A stretch of 64,000 nt of DNA from Paenibacillus durus (GTDB taxonomy: Bacteria > Bacillota > Bacilli > Paenibacillales > Paenibacillaceae): assembly GCF_000756615.1 (NCBI RefSeq), contig NZ_CP009288.1:4092001-4156000 (forward strand), given 5' to 3'. The position numbers and the translations under genes are program-made. Below the pieces are notes generated by a model. It saw nothing but the letters and a program-made list of their open reading frames with translations, ran no database searches and had not been told where the DNA came from. Numbering within the stretch: the stretch's first letter is position 1; each line of letters begins with the position of its first letter. Below are positions 25,397 through 33,049 of this stretch, piece by piece.

Positions 25397-25888
25397 TCAG
25401 GCCATTCCCGTACTGCTGTCCCTCTTGCGCTCATCCGTGTATTCGGTCGCGGCCGTATAGCCAATGAACAGTCCCCATAGCAGGAACAGGCAAAATTCAC
25501 TGATTAACGAATCCCAGGGAAGCCGAAAAGGCGGCTGCATCAGGAAGAGCCAGGAGCAGGCCAGAATAAGCACCGACCACCACACAATTCCATAGATCAT
25601 TCCTGCCCAAGGCCCTTTAATTTTACGGAAAACCAGAACATACAAGATGGAACAAAGAACCGAGAAGCCGATGAACAGAAGATACCCCGCCAGTTGCCCA
25701 GCGACCGTCACCAGAAATTTATGCTTAAAGATCGGCTCGCCCAGAAAGCCCGGGATTACCTTTGTAAAGTGAAGCACATAGAATATCCAATGCAATCCGC
25801 CCCAGATGAGGCCCGCAAAAAAACCCGTTTCAATCGCAAAAAACAACGGATTCGTCTTCTGCCGCTGCTGACTCGCCGCATTGCCCAT
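25397..25888 (-). CDS. yqhR: YqhR family membrane protein
   Basis: A 163-residue protein with four predicted membrane helices (ETGFFAGLIWGGLHWIFYVL, TVAGQLAGYLLFIGFSVLC, GMIYGIVWWSVLILACSWLF, LISEFCLFLLWGLFIGYTAA). It matches the YqhR family in order and topology and lies between yqhQ and the YqhT-like peptidase as in Bacillus. Function unknown. GAGGAG precedes the ATG. Confidence 0.85.
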   Translation of the reverse strand: MGNAASQQRQKTNPLFFAIETGFFAGLIWGGLHWIFYVLHFTKVIPGFLGEPIFKHKFLVTVAGQLAGYLLFIGFSVLCSILYVLVFRKIKGPWAGMIYGIVWWSVLILACSWLFLMQPPFRLPWDSLISEFCLFLLWGLFIGYTAATEYTDERKRDSSTGMA

Positions 25889-26064
25889 TTAGCCGCACTC
25901 TCCTCTTTCTACTATAAGATATAGCCCTTACAATTGGCCTCTAATCCTCTTTACAGACTAGTATGCGCAGGAAAGATCGATCCAAGTAGAAATGTAAACA
26001 AAAATTAGTTACAATGAAGAATATAAAGAGCAATACACTACAATATTACGGGAAGGTGAATTGG

Positions 26065-27060
26065 TTGTCTCAGGGAATTCCGAGTTACGGCGGTCAGGCC
26101 GTCATCGAAGGTGTTATGTTCGGCGGCAAGCATGTCAATGTGACAGCCGTGCGGCGGAAGAATCAGGAAATTACTTTTTTGGAGGTGCCGAGAAGCGAGA
26201 AGAGCTGGGTTGTCAAACTGCGCAAGATCCCGCTGCTCCGCGGCCTTGTCAGTATTATAGATGCCAGCGCCAAAGGCTCCAAGCATTTGAATTATTCCGC
26301 GGAGGCTTATGCGGAAGACGAGACGGAGACGGAGGAAATCGCCAAGCAGAATAAGAAGAAGGAGAAAGAAGAGGGCTGGAGTCTTGGTATGATGCTGGGC
26401 GTAGCCGTCATGGGTATTTTATCCTTCATTGTCGGCAAAATTATTTTCACCCTTGTTCCCGTGTTCGTAGAACATTATTTGTTCGGCAATGCATTCAAGA
26501 ACTACGTTCTGCACAACCTCATTGAAGGGGCCATTAAGCTGGTCCTGCTGCTTGTCTATCTGTGGGCTATCTCCCAGACCCCTGTTGTCAAAAGATTGTT
26601 CCAGTATCACGGCGCAGAGCATAAGGTCATCAGCGCGTTCGAAGCCGGCGACGAATTGACGGTAGAGAACGTACAGAAGCACAGCCGCCTGCATTACCGC
26701 TGCGGCAGCAGCTTCATGATGCTGACGATAGTGCTGGGTGTCATCATTTATTCCGTTGTGCCTTGGGATACCCTTGTAGAGAGGATCGTGCAGCGGCTTA
26801 TCCTGCTTCCACTCGTTATCGGTGTATCCTTCGAAGTGCTGAAGGGCACCAACGCCGTACGTGAACTTCCGGTGCTGCGCTTTCTCGGCTATCCCGGACT
26901 ATGGCTGCAGCTGCTTACAACGAAAGAACCAAAGGACGATCAGGTGGAAGTATCGATTGCCTCCTTCAACCGCATGCGCGAATTGGATGCGGCAATCGAA
27001 GCAAAAGGATATCAACAATCAAGTGTAACCGGAGGCATATTGGACCCTGCGAAAGGATGA
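26065..27060 (+). CDS. yqhQ: DUF1385 membrane protein (YqhQ)
   Basis: A 331-residue protein with the family N-terminus SYGGQAVIEGVMFGG, four membrane segments (MLGVAVMGILSFIVGKIIF and others) and the conserved YHGAEHKVISAFEAGDEL with later HYRCGSSFMM. A TTG at 26065 is preferred, as GGAAGGTG lies six bases before it; the ATG at 26014 has no ribosome site and would overlap a plausible -10 (TACAAT near 26006). Role unknown. It probably forms an operon with the next gene. Confidence 0.88.
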   Translation: MSQGIPSYGGQAVIEGVMFGGKHVNVTAVRRKNQEITFLEVPRSEKSWVVKLRKIPLLRGLVSIIDASAKGSKHLNYSAEAYAEDETETEEIAKQNKKKEKEEGWSLGMMLGVAVMGILSFIVGKIIFTLVPVFVEHYLFGNAFKNYVLHNLIEGAIKLVLLLVYLWAISQTPVVKRLFQYHGAEHKVISAFEAGDELTVENVQKHSRLHYRCGSSFMMLTIVLGVIIYSVVPWDTLVERIVQRLILLPLVIGVSFEVLKGTNAVRELPVLRFLGYPGLWLQLLTTKEPKDDQVEVSIASFNRMRELDAAIEAKGYQQSSVTGGILDPAKG

Positions 27061-27067
27061 GTGGCCT

Positions 27068-27415
27068 ATGAAACGGCATGCTTTGATTTTTTGGACCGCA
27101 GTACTGCTAGCGGTTTTCGGTCTCGTATCAGGTTTGGAAACAGATGGCCTTAGTTCGCTGAAGGGCTTTATCGTTCCCGTCGCTTTGTTCCTTGTCTTGT
27201 TCCTGCTCTACAAGTTCCCGCCCCGCCGGTTTACGGGAAGCGGTAACCGGAGACAGCCCAAAATCAAGGTAAAGCCTTCCCAGAAGACATTGGCGAAGGT
27301 CGCAGGCATGCGAAAGAGCCCGCCGCCAGCCGGCAAACGCAAGACCTATCCTTTTCGAGTCATTGAAGGCAGCAAAGGGAAGAACGAAGATGAACAACTG
27401 CCCAGATATCACTGA
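27068..27415 (+). CDS. Small membrane protein at the yqhP position
   Basis: A 115-residue protein with two N-terminal hydrophobic segments (ALIFWTAVLLAVFGLVSG and GFIVPVALFLVLFLLY) and a strongly basic C-terminal half (RRQPKIKVKPSQKTLAKVAG). It starts 8 bp after yqhQ. In Bacillus subtilis yqhP lies between yqhQ and yqhO, so position suggests the same gene, but the sequence alone does not prove it. Function unknown. It ends just before a strong plus-strand terminator. Confidence 0.75.
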   Translation: MKRHALIFWTAVLLAVFGLVSGLETDGLSSLKGFIVPVALFLVLFLLYKFPPRRFTGSGNRRQPKIKVKPSQKTLAKVAGMRKSPPPAGKRKTYPFRVIEGSKGKNEDEQLPRYH

Positions 27416-27432
27416 TTTAAGCACGGTACCCG

Positions 27433-27472
27433 GCGTCCTCGCATTCCATCAAAAATGCGAGGACGCTTTTTT
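27433..27472 (+). terminator. Terminator of yqhQ-yqhP, overlapping the opposing lipase gene
   Basis: Perfect stem GCGTCCTCGCATT/AATGCGAGGACGC followed by TTTTTT. The second arm lies within the last codons of the minus-strand patatin gene, whose stop is at 27449. Confidence 0.92.
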
Positions 27473-28423
27473 ATTTATAATCAGCAGCTTCTCAAACCGT
27501 CCCGGACGCCATTTCTGGAAAAACTCCTTTCCCGCATGGTATCCGGAATTGTACAGTGACGTGCTCTCTTCAGGGGTCAGTTCAAATTGGACCGTACCGA
27601 TCCCGAGTGTGGGAATTTTGACGGTACGGACGAACTTTTCCTGCTCAATATAGCGCTCGTCATGCGCCGACAGCATCGTTCCGACCAGTGCCTGGAGCAT
27701 ACTGAACGGTCCTGTGATCCGGTTGGCCTGGGGTGCTGTGCGCCCGACCATCTGATAGCCGACTACCGGAACCTTTACCGCACCCTGCACGCCGGGCTCT
27801 TTTTCCTCAAACAGCCACATCGGAAAATTGCTCAGCAATCCTCCGTCCACCATATAGACAAACTGTTCGGCAAAAGACTTTCCTTCCGCCGCTTTCCCGC
27901 TCCTGCGCAGTATCACCGGATCAAAGAAATAGGGGATGCTGCAGCTTATGCGCACCGCCTTGGCCACCTCAAAATTATCGGGGTTGATCCCATACTCCTC
28001 AAGTCCCTCAGGCAGGACAACAAGCCGGCCATCTGTAATGTCGGAAGCGATGATCGACAGCTTGCCCGGAGGAAGATCTCGAAAAGAAACAATTCCCCTC
28101 TGCCGTAAAATGCCGCGTATCCATGATTCCAGCGCCTCTCCCGAGTAGAGCCCTTTTTTCAGCATCACCCGCAGGGCGGGACCGATTAGCTTGGTATTGA
28201 AGAATGGCGAGCGTTTCAAAAAAGATCGGAACGAGGTGCCCTGAATAATTCTGCTCATTTCCTCCCCGCTGTACCCGGCTGCAAGCAGTGAGGCGACAAT
28301 AGAGCCTGAGGAGGTGCCTGCCACCCTTTTGAATGTAACACCCGCTTCCTCCGACGCCTGAACCGCCCCTGCAAGCGAAATGCCCTTTACGCCGCCTCCT
28401 TCAAAGACCGCATTGATCTCCAT
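27449..28423 (-). CDS. Patatin-like phospholipase (YqhO-like)
   Basis: Predicted Ser-Asp dyad lipid acyl hydrolase. The 324 residues carry the oxyanion-hole motif EGGGVKGISLAGA, the nucleophile elbow GTSSGS, and the catalytic Asp in VDGGLLSNFP. The ATG at 28423 has GGGGGA nine bases upstream; a TTG at 28432 is too near it. It corresponds to yqhO in the Bacillus order and converges on yqhP. Its last codons form part of the opposing gene's terminator. Confidence 0.92.
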   Translation of the reverse strand: MEINAVFEGGGVKGISLAGAVQASEEAGVTFKRVAGTSSGSIVASLLAAGYSGEEMSRIIQGTSFRSFLKRSPFFNTKLIGPALRVMLKKGLYSGEALESWIRGILRQRGIVSFRDLPPGKLSIIASDITDGRLVVLPEGLEEYGINPDNFEVAKAVRISCSIPYFFDPVILRRSGKAAEGKSFAEQFVYMVDGGLLSNFPMWLFEEKEPGVQGAVKVPVVGYQMVGRTAPQANRITGPFSMLQALVGTMLSAHDERYIEQEKFVRTVKIPTLGIGTVQFELTPEESTSLYNSGYHAGKEFFQKWRPGRFEKLLIINKKASSHF

Positions 28424-28502
28424 AAACGGCAATCCCCCGTTCCCATAGACTTATACTGCTTATCTATGAGCACGGGGGATATTTAATGCCTAGGAAACCG
28501 GA

Positions 28503-30140
28503 TTAGGATTTAAAATAAAAGGTTAGCAAGCTGCTTAAATCTGATGGATTGCGCACCACAATATCATTGGCCCGGAACATGATGCTGCCCTGCACTTCAG
28601 CGAATTTTTCGTTGAATTTCAACTGGTTGATAATCTGCTCGCCGCTCTGCCATTCGGCGCTTTGGTCCGCCGCGCCCACTTTATAGGCCGCCTGGCCGAT
28701 ATACAGCTTCACGCCCGTATTCCGAACCTCGTTCGCCCACCATTCCACCAGCTTGTCGTACCTGGCTACATCAAAGGATAGGCTCCAATAAATTTGCGGA
28801 GCGATATAATCGACCCAATCCTGCTTGATCCAGGTCCGGACGTCGGCGTATATATCGTCATATGCGGACACGCCTGCCGTCGTATCCGAACCGGTGCTGT
28901 CCATCTTGATATTGCGCCAGACGCCAAAGGGGCTGATTCCGTATGAAACCTCGGGCCTCAGCGCATGAATCTGCTTCCCGAGCTCGCGAACAAAGTCGTT
29001 GATATTATCACGCCGCCAGTCGTCTTTGCTTGCGATATGGTTAGCGTTATAGGTATTGAATGTGCTGTCATCATCAAAAGAGGAAGACGGATAGAAATAG
29101 TCGTCCAGATGAACGCCGTCGATCGAGTAGCCTCTCACGACTTCAAGCACTGTATCGATGATGCTCTGACGCGCCTCCGGGATTCCCGGGTTAATGTAGA
29201 GCTTGTTGTACGCCTTGACCATCCACTCCGGATGCGCCTTGGCGACATGATTGGCGGCAAGTGAGGACGTAGAAGCGTCCGTCGTCGCCCGGAACGGATT
29301 GAACCAGGCATGGAACTGCATTCCCCGTGCATGCGCCGCGTCGATCATGAACTCCAGCGGATCATAGCCCGGGTCCTTGCCCTGGGTGCCGGTCAGCACC
29401 TTGGACCAGGGAACAAGCGAAGACGGGTACAGGCTGTCGCCGCTTGGGCGAACCTGCACGAATACGGCATTGAAGCCGATGGCTTTCAGCTTGTCGAGCA
29501 TGCTGATGAACTCTTTTTTCTGCTGATCGATCTTCCCCATCGAAGACGCAGAGGGCCAGTCCAGATTGAATACGCTGGATATCCAAACCCCTTTCATCGC
29601 CTTGGAGCCTGCACCGGGAATACTGGAGACAGTTGGCTTCGGAATAACGGGTACGGAGGGCGTCTGCGGATTTACCGGATCGCTTGCTTGCGCCGGCTCG
29701 GCGTCCGTATATAGCGAAATCTGCTTGGCGGCTTTATTCCATACAACCTGAAGGCCGAGATTCTCCGCCACGAACCGAATCGGCACCATAATCCGCCCCT
29801 GCCTGATTACGACCGAATTATCCAGAGCAACGGAGGCTCCGTTGACCACTGCCGTTTTTTTGCCACTCATGAGCTTCAGCTCAATGCCGTCCTTGACGAT
29901 CGTAACGGTCCTGCTGCTCTGATTCCATACCACCTGCGCGCCCAGACCTTGGCTGATCACTCCGAGCGGCACCATTGTTACATTTCTGAAAGTCATATAC
30001 GGCGGCACGTCGCTCGCAAGCGGGATTCCGTCCAGTTCAATTGTAATTACAGCTGATGCCGCCCGAGCGGCACCGGAAGACAACAGCGGTACACAGAGAA
30101 CAATAAGCAGCATTCCGATGACCCAATTCTTCAGTTTCAT
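28503..30140 (-). CDS. Secreted family-10-like glycosyl hydrolase with stalk domain
   Basis: A 545-residue exported protein. Residues 1-28 are a signal peptide ending at AARA-A. Next is a copper-amine-oxidase-N-terminal-like 'stalk' domain of about 110 residues (MVPLGVISQGLGAQVVWNQ and MVPIRFVAENLGLQVVWNK). After a Pro/Ala linker comes a GHL10/DUF187-type TIM barrel: KGVWISSVFNLDWPS, GFNAVFVQVRPSGDSLYPS, ARGMQFHAWFNPFRA, GVHLDDYFYPS. It likely acts on cell-wall or extracellular sugar polymers; the substrate is not shown. It lies between the lipase and mntR genes. Confidence 0.92.
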   Translation of the reverse strand: MKLKNWVIGMLLIVLCVPLLSSGAARAASAVITIELDGIPLASDVPPYMTFRNVTMVPLGVISQGLGAQVVWNQSSRTVTIVKDGIELKLMSGKKTAVVNGASVALDNSVVIRQGRIMVPIRFVAENLGLQVVWNKAAKQISLYTDAEPAQASDPVNPQTPSVPVIPKPTVSSIPGAGSKAMKGVWISSVFNLDWPSASSMGKIDQQKKEFISMLDKLKAIGFNAVFVQVRPSGDSLYPSSLVPWSKVLTGTQGKDPGYDPLEFMIDAAHARGMQFHAWFNPFRATTDASTSSLAANHVAKAHPEWMVKAYNKLYINPGIPEARQSIIDTVLEVVRGYSIDGVHLDDYFYPSSSFDDDSTFNTYNANHIASKDDWRRDNINDFVRELGKQIHALRPEVSYGISPFGVWRNIKMDSTGSDTTAGVSAYDDIYADVRTWIKQDWVDYIAPQIYWSLSFDVARYDKLVEWWANEVRNTGVKLYIGQAAYKVGAADQSAEWQSGEQIINQLKFNEKFAEVQGSIMFRANDIVVRNPSDLSSLLTFYFKS

Positions 30141-30271
30141 AATTCCTCCCCAAACCTCCGGTTATGTAACATGCTACAAATTTGGACGAGGAAAAATGGA
30201 AAAGGTTGCGGAAAAAGCAAAAGAAACGGATCTACTGTCCATTTCAGGACAATATCCGTTTCCGGTTGTGC

Positions 30272-30697
30272 TCATGATTCGCTGTATAATTCCTGATGAA
30301 TCTGATTTAACATCTGAATTCTGCTCTCATCCCGGCGGAAAAATTCCACAAGAGACTCTATGCATGTAATGGAATCCCAGCTCAAATGATGCTCAATTCC
30401 CTCGACATCCCGGTAAATATTTTGCTCCTGAACGCCAATTATCGCGAGAAACTCTTCCAGCAGCTTATGGCGGTCCACCAGACGTTTCCCTACTTTTTTT
30501 CCTTTAGTGGTCAGGACGAGCCCACGATATTTCTCATAGATGAGATATTCGTCCTTATCCAGTTTTTGGATCATTTTGGTAACGGAAGAGGGATGAACCT
30601 CCAGGCCCTCCGCAATATCCGATACCCGCGCATAGCCTTTTTCGTCGATCAGCTTGTATATGCGCTCCAAATAATCCTCCATGCTGGGTGTTGGCAT
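30272..30697 (-). CDS. mntR: Manganese-dependent regulator MntR
   Basis: DtxR-family repressor of manganese uptake. The 141 residues match Bacillus MntR closely: MEDYLERIYKLIDEKGYARVSDIAEGL with the metal ligands Asp and Glu at the start, HTH segment HPSSVTKMIQKL, later ligands in HKLLEEFL and VEGIEHHLSWD. The ATG follows GAGGT. Its promoter (TTGGTC/TATAGA) contains a 14-bp near-palindrome that may be an operator. Confidence 0.96.
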   Translation of the reverse strand: MPTPSMEDYLERIYKLIDEKGYARVSDIAEGLEVHPSSVTKMIQKLDKDEYLIYEKYRGLVLTTKGKKVGKRLVDRHKLLEEFLAIIGVQEQNIYRDVEGIEHHLSWDSITCIESLVEFFRRDESRIQMLNQIHQELYSES

Positions 30698-30711
30698 GCA
30701 ATTACCTCTTT

Positions 30712-30739
30712 TCTATATTGACCATGGTCCTAAGACCAA
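30712..30739 (-). promoter_or_regulatory. mntR promoter with palindrome
   Basis: On the minus strand TTGGTC (30734-30739), 16 bases, TATAGA (30712-30717). The near-palindrome TGGTCCTAAGACCA (30725-30738) overlaps the -35 and the spacer, next to a second palindrome GACCATGGTC (30720-30729). Confidence 0.5.
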
Positions 30740-30835
30740 ATCTTGTTCTAACAATGATACATGTTTCTCCCCAAGCTTGGCAAGTCGAAAGCACACAAGA
30801 ACTGCGCCCAATCTGCACTTCATTGCCATGATTTT

Positions 30836-30864
30836 TTGACAATTTAATTCGGGAAAATAAGCTT
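30836..30864 (+). promoter_or_regulatory. Promoter before a frameshifted small ORF
   Basis: TTGACA (30836-30841), 17-base spacer, TAAGCT (30859-30864), followed by AAAGGAG and an ATG at 30895. Confidence 0.6.
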
Positions 30865-30894
30865 ATCCTTTTTGCAAAGGAGTGTGTGAGTTTA

Positions 30895-31024
30895 TGAGTG
30901 TGCTGACGCCAGAGCGGTCATTGAGAAGCGTTATCCGTATGAACAGCAAAACGCCCTGCGCGAATTTATCACAGAGCGTATTTTTACGTATTTTCCAGCG
31001 GGCCGGATCGATTATTTTACTTAA
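30895..31024 (+). pseudogene. Small ORF with an apparent one-base frameshift
   Basis: Behind a good promoter and AAAGGAG an ATG opens as MSV, then loses sense. In the -1 frame the following codons read ADARAVIEKRYPYEQQNAL, then REFITERIFTYFPAGRIDYF, ending at TAA (31022-31024). That frame has a balanced, protein-like composition but no start codon of its own. One added base near GTGCTGACG would restore about 43 continuous residues. This may be a decayed gene, a sequencing error or a programmed shift. I do not recognise the product. It lies between mntR (divergent) and ccdA (convergent). Confidence 0.45.
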
Positions 31025-31031
31025 GCCTTCC

Positions 31032-31745
31032 TTAGAACTTAAGCCAACCCGGAGTAATGCCCTGCAGCCAAATGGTAATGCGGAACATCTGATCCGTAAA
31101 CAGCAGGATGCCCATAAAGACCATCAGCGCTCCGCCGATTTTCATCAGAGGACCCGAATATTTCAGCAGCCGCCGCGCCCCCCCAACGAAAAAGGCCAGC
31201 ACGAAAAAAGGCAGCGCGAACCCGATGCTGTACGCCGTAATCAGCTTCAGCCAGGTTCCCGGTTCGCTCGCCGACAGGGCGATAATCGCCGTCAGGATCG
31301 GACCAATGCAGGGAGACCAGCCGGCGGAGAAGCCGATGCCGAAAATAAAGGAGCCGACATACCCCGCCGGTTTCCGGCTGAATTCCAGCTTACGCTCGCG
31401 CATAAGGAAGCGGGGCTGAAAAATGCCCAGCAGAAACAGTCCCATCGCAATAATCAAGATAGCGGACAATTGGCGGATCAGCTCGCGCTGTTCGATGAAG
31501 AACTGCCCAAATACCCCGGCGCCGAAGCCGAGCGTATAAAAGACGGCCGAAAACCCCAGAATGAACGCCAGTGTATGGCTGAGCGTACGAAGACGGGCTT
31601 CCCTTCTCTGTTCTCCCGTTCTTAGCTGCTGGACCGACAGCCCGGTTATGTATGATAAATAAGAAGGATACAGCGGCAGACAGCAGGGGGAAATGAATGA
31701 AGCCAGACCGGCGGCTAAAGCGATTCCCGCGTTAATGTTGGACAC
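31032..31745 (-). CDS. ccdA: Cytochrome c biogenesis protein CcdA
   Basis: Membrane thiol-disulfide carrier that moves reducing power out of the cytoplasm for cytochrome c maturation and spore-coat or secreted thiol proteins. The 237 residues have six membrane helices and the two redox cysteines in ASFISPCCLPLYPSYLSY and GFSAGWSPCIGPIL. A GTG start at 31745 has AAGGAGAG eight bases upstream. It lies downstream of znuB in the same direction; a shared transcript is possible but not shown. Confidence 0.93.
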   Translation of the reverse strand: MSNINAGIALAAGLASFISPCCLPLYPSYLSYITGLSVQQLRTGEQRREARLRTLSHTLAFILGFSAVFYTLGFGAGVFGQFFIEQRELIRQLSAILIIAMGLFLLGIFQPRFLMRERKLEFSRKPAGYVGSFIFGIGFSAGWSPCIGPILTAIIALSASEPGTWLKLITAYSIGFALPFFVLAFFVGGARRLLKYSGPLMKIGGALMVFMGILLFTDQMFRITIWLQGITPGWLKF

Positions 31746-31828
31746 TGCGGCATCTCTCCTTCAGTCACTGTGCCGGGAGCCTTCGGGCTTCCGGTTTTGC
31801 TGCGCTTACCCATCCTTCCCGGCCGATA

Positions 31829-32632
31829 CTACAGGCGAACTCCTTTTTTACCGGCCAGTGTCAGCGCGAGAAGGGCAATCAGCAGTAGAACAATCGTTGC
31901 ACCCGGCGCGAGATTCCAGATCCCCGCAATGACCAGCCCGCTGACAACGGCGATTTCCGCTATAACAACCGATAAAATAACGGAGATCCTAAAGCTGCGC
32001 GACAGCAGCAGGCTGATCGCCACCGGAATAGTCAGGAGCGCGGATACGAGCAGAGAGCCGACGATTTTGATCGCGGTGCTGATGACGAGCGCCGTCAGAA
32101 CCGTGATCAGCACATTAAGCATCTTAACAGGCAGTCCGCTCACGCTGGCGGCGTCTTCCTCGAAGCTGAGCAGAAAGAATTCCTTGAAAAACACCGACAT
32201 TACGGTTACCACCACAAGGGTCACGATGCCAACGACCAGAAGATCGGTATTGTCAAGCGTATAAATGCTGCCGAACAGGTAGCTGATGACATCGGCGTTA
32301 TATCCTTTTCCCAAGGTAAAAAATAATGAGGCCAGCGCCACGCCGCCCGACATAATAACGGCGATCGACAGCTCCGCGTAACTCTTGTAGGCCTTACGGA
32401 GCTTCTCTATCCCGAATGAAGCCGCGACGGCAAAAATCAGCCCTGCTCCCAGCGGGTAAAAGCCGGTCAGAAATCCGAGCGCCACCCCGGCGATTGTGAC
32501 ATGGGCCAGCGAGTCCCCAATCATGGACAACCTTCTAAGCACAAGAAAAACGCCCATAAGCGGCGCCGTAATCCCAATCAACAGGCCGCCCGCGAGCGCC
32601 CGCTGAAAAAAATCGCTGAATAAAATATCCAA
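31829..32632 (-). CDS. znuB: Zinc ABC transporter permease
   Basis: Metal-type ABC permease of the ABC-3 family. The 267 residues have about eight membrane helices and the family motif RRLSMIGDSLAHVTIAGVAL that contacts the ATPase. The TTG at 32632 with GAGGGG just upstream gives the normal N-terminus (DILFSDFFQRALAGG); the longer open frame upstream runs through a palindromic repeat and is rejected. It lies downstream of znuA and znuC, but separated from znuC by 415 bp of repeats, unusual for a transporter operon. Confidence 0.92.
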   Translation of the reverse strand: MDILFSDFFQRALAGGLLIGITAPLMGVFLVLRRLSMIGDSLAHVTIAGVALGFLTGFYPLGAGLIFAVAASFGIEKLRKAYKSYAELSIAVIMSGGVALASLFFTLGKGYNADVISYLFGSIYTLDNTDLLVVGIVTLVVVTVMSVFFKEFFLLSFEEDAASVSGLPVKMLNVLITVLTALVISTAIKIVGSLLVSALLTIPVAISLLLSRSFRISVILSVVIAEIAVVSGLVIAGIWNLAPGATIVLLLIALLALTLAGKKGVRL

Positions 32633-32636
32633 AGTT

Positions 32637-32780
32637 TCCCCTCCCAAACCCTCCCCACCGGGGAGGGCCCCAAGGGCCGCGCCCTCTGGACACCCGCAAT
32701 TTTTGGCGGAGGTGTTCAGGGGGACGCTCCCTGGGTCTGTTTGACTCAATGAGCGCTTACGTCCCAAAAAGCGGGACACG
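32637..32780 (-). repeat. GC-rich palindromic intergenic element before znuB
   Basis: The sequence can fold into a long imperfect hairpin (arms around CACCTCCGCC and GCGGGTGTCC), then GGGCCC-type and CCCTCCCC/GGGGAGGG stems, and a GTCCC/GGGAC hairpin. Its GC content differs sharply from the AT-rich repeats next to it. It resembles a dispersed intergenic repeat, but a second copy is not present in this window. Confidence 0.5.
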
Positions 32781-32822
32781 CTTGACTTTTTTCGTACCTA
32801 GATTAAAAGCTTAAAGATTAAA

Positions 32823-33049
32823 GGCTTGATCGGCTAATGTTGTACAATGGCCAATCGAATTAAGAGCAAAGGCTTGATCAGCTAATGTTGTACAATGGCC
32901 AATCGTATTAAAGATCAAGATTAAGACCTTAAGGACAAAAGGCCTGATCAGCTTATGTTGTACAATGGCCGATCGTATTAAAGATCAAGATTAAAACCTT
33001 AAGGGCAAAGGCCTGATCAGCTTATGTTGTACAATGGCCGATCTTTATT
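32823..33049. repeat. Four-copy direct repeat between znuC and znuB
   Basis: Four near-identical 40-bp units at 32823-32862, 32871-32910, 32941-32980 and 33010-33049. The core is ATGTTGTACAATGGCC, flanked by partly complementary arms GATCRGC and GCCRATC, so each unit is also an imperfect inverted repeat. Copies 3 and 4 share a further 30-bp lead-in (AAGATCAAGATTAA), giving a 69-70 bp period. The last copy touches the znuC stop codon. No coding potential was seen. Confidence 0.9.

Noticed and set aside
30882..31625. 247-codon plus-strand frame starting before ccdA
   Set aside because: After the small frameshifted ORF it simply runs through the antisense of ccdA; the product is low-complexity and polar.
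32633..32779. N-terminal extension of znuB (49 residues)
   Set aside because: It reads through a palindromic repeat and lacks homology; the TTG at 32632 has a proper ribosome site and gives the family N-terminus.
32823..33049. CRISPR array
   Set aside because: Only four copies, irregular spacing (48, 70, 69), spacers that are themselves partly repeated, and no cas genes in the window.
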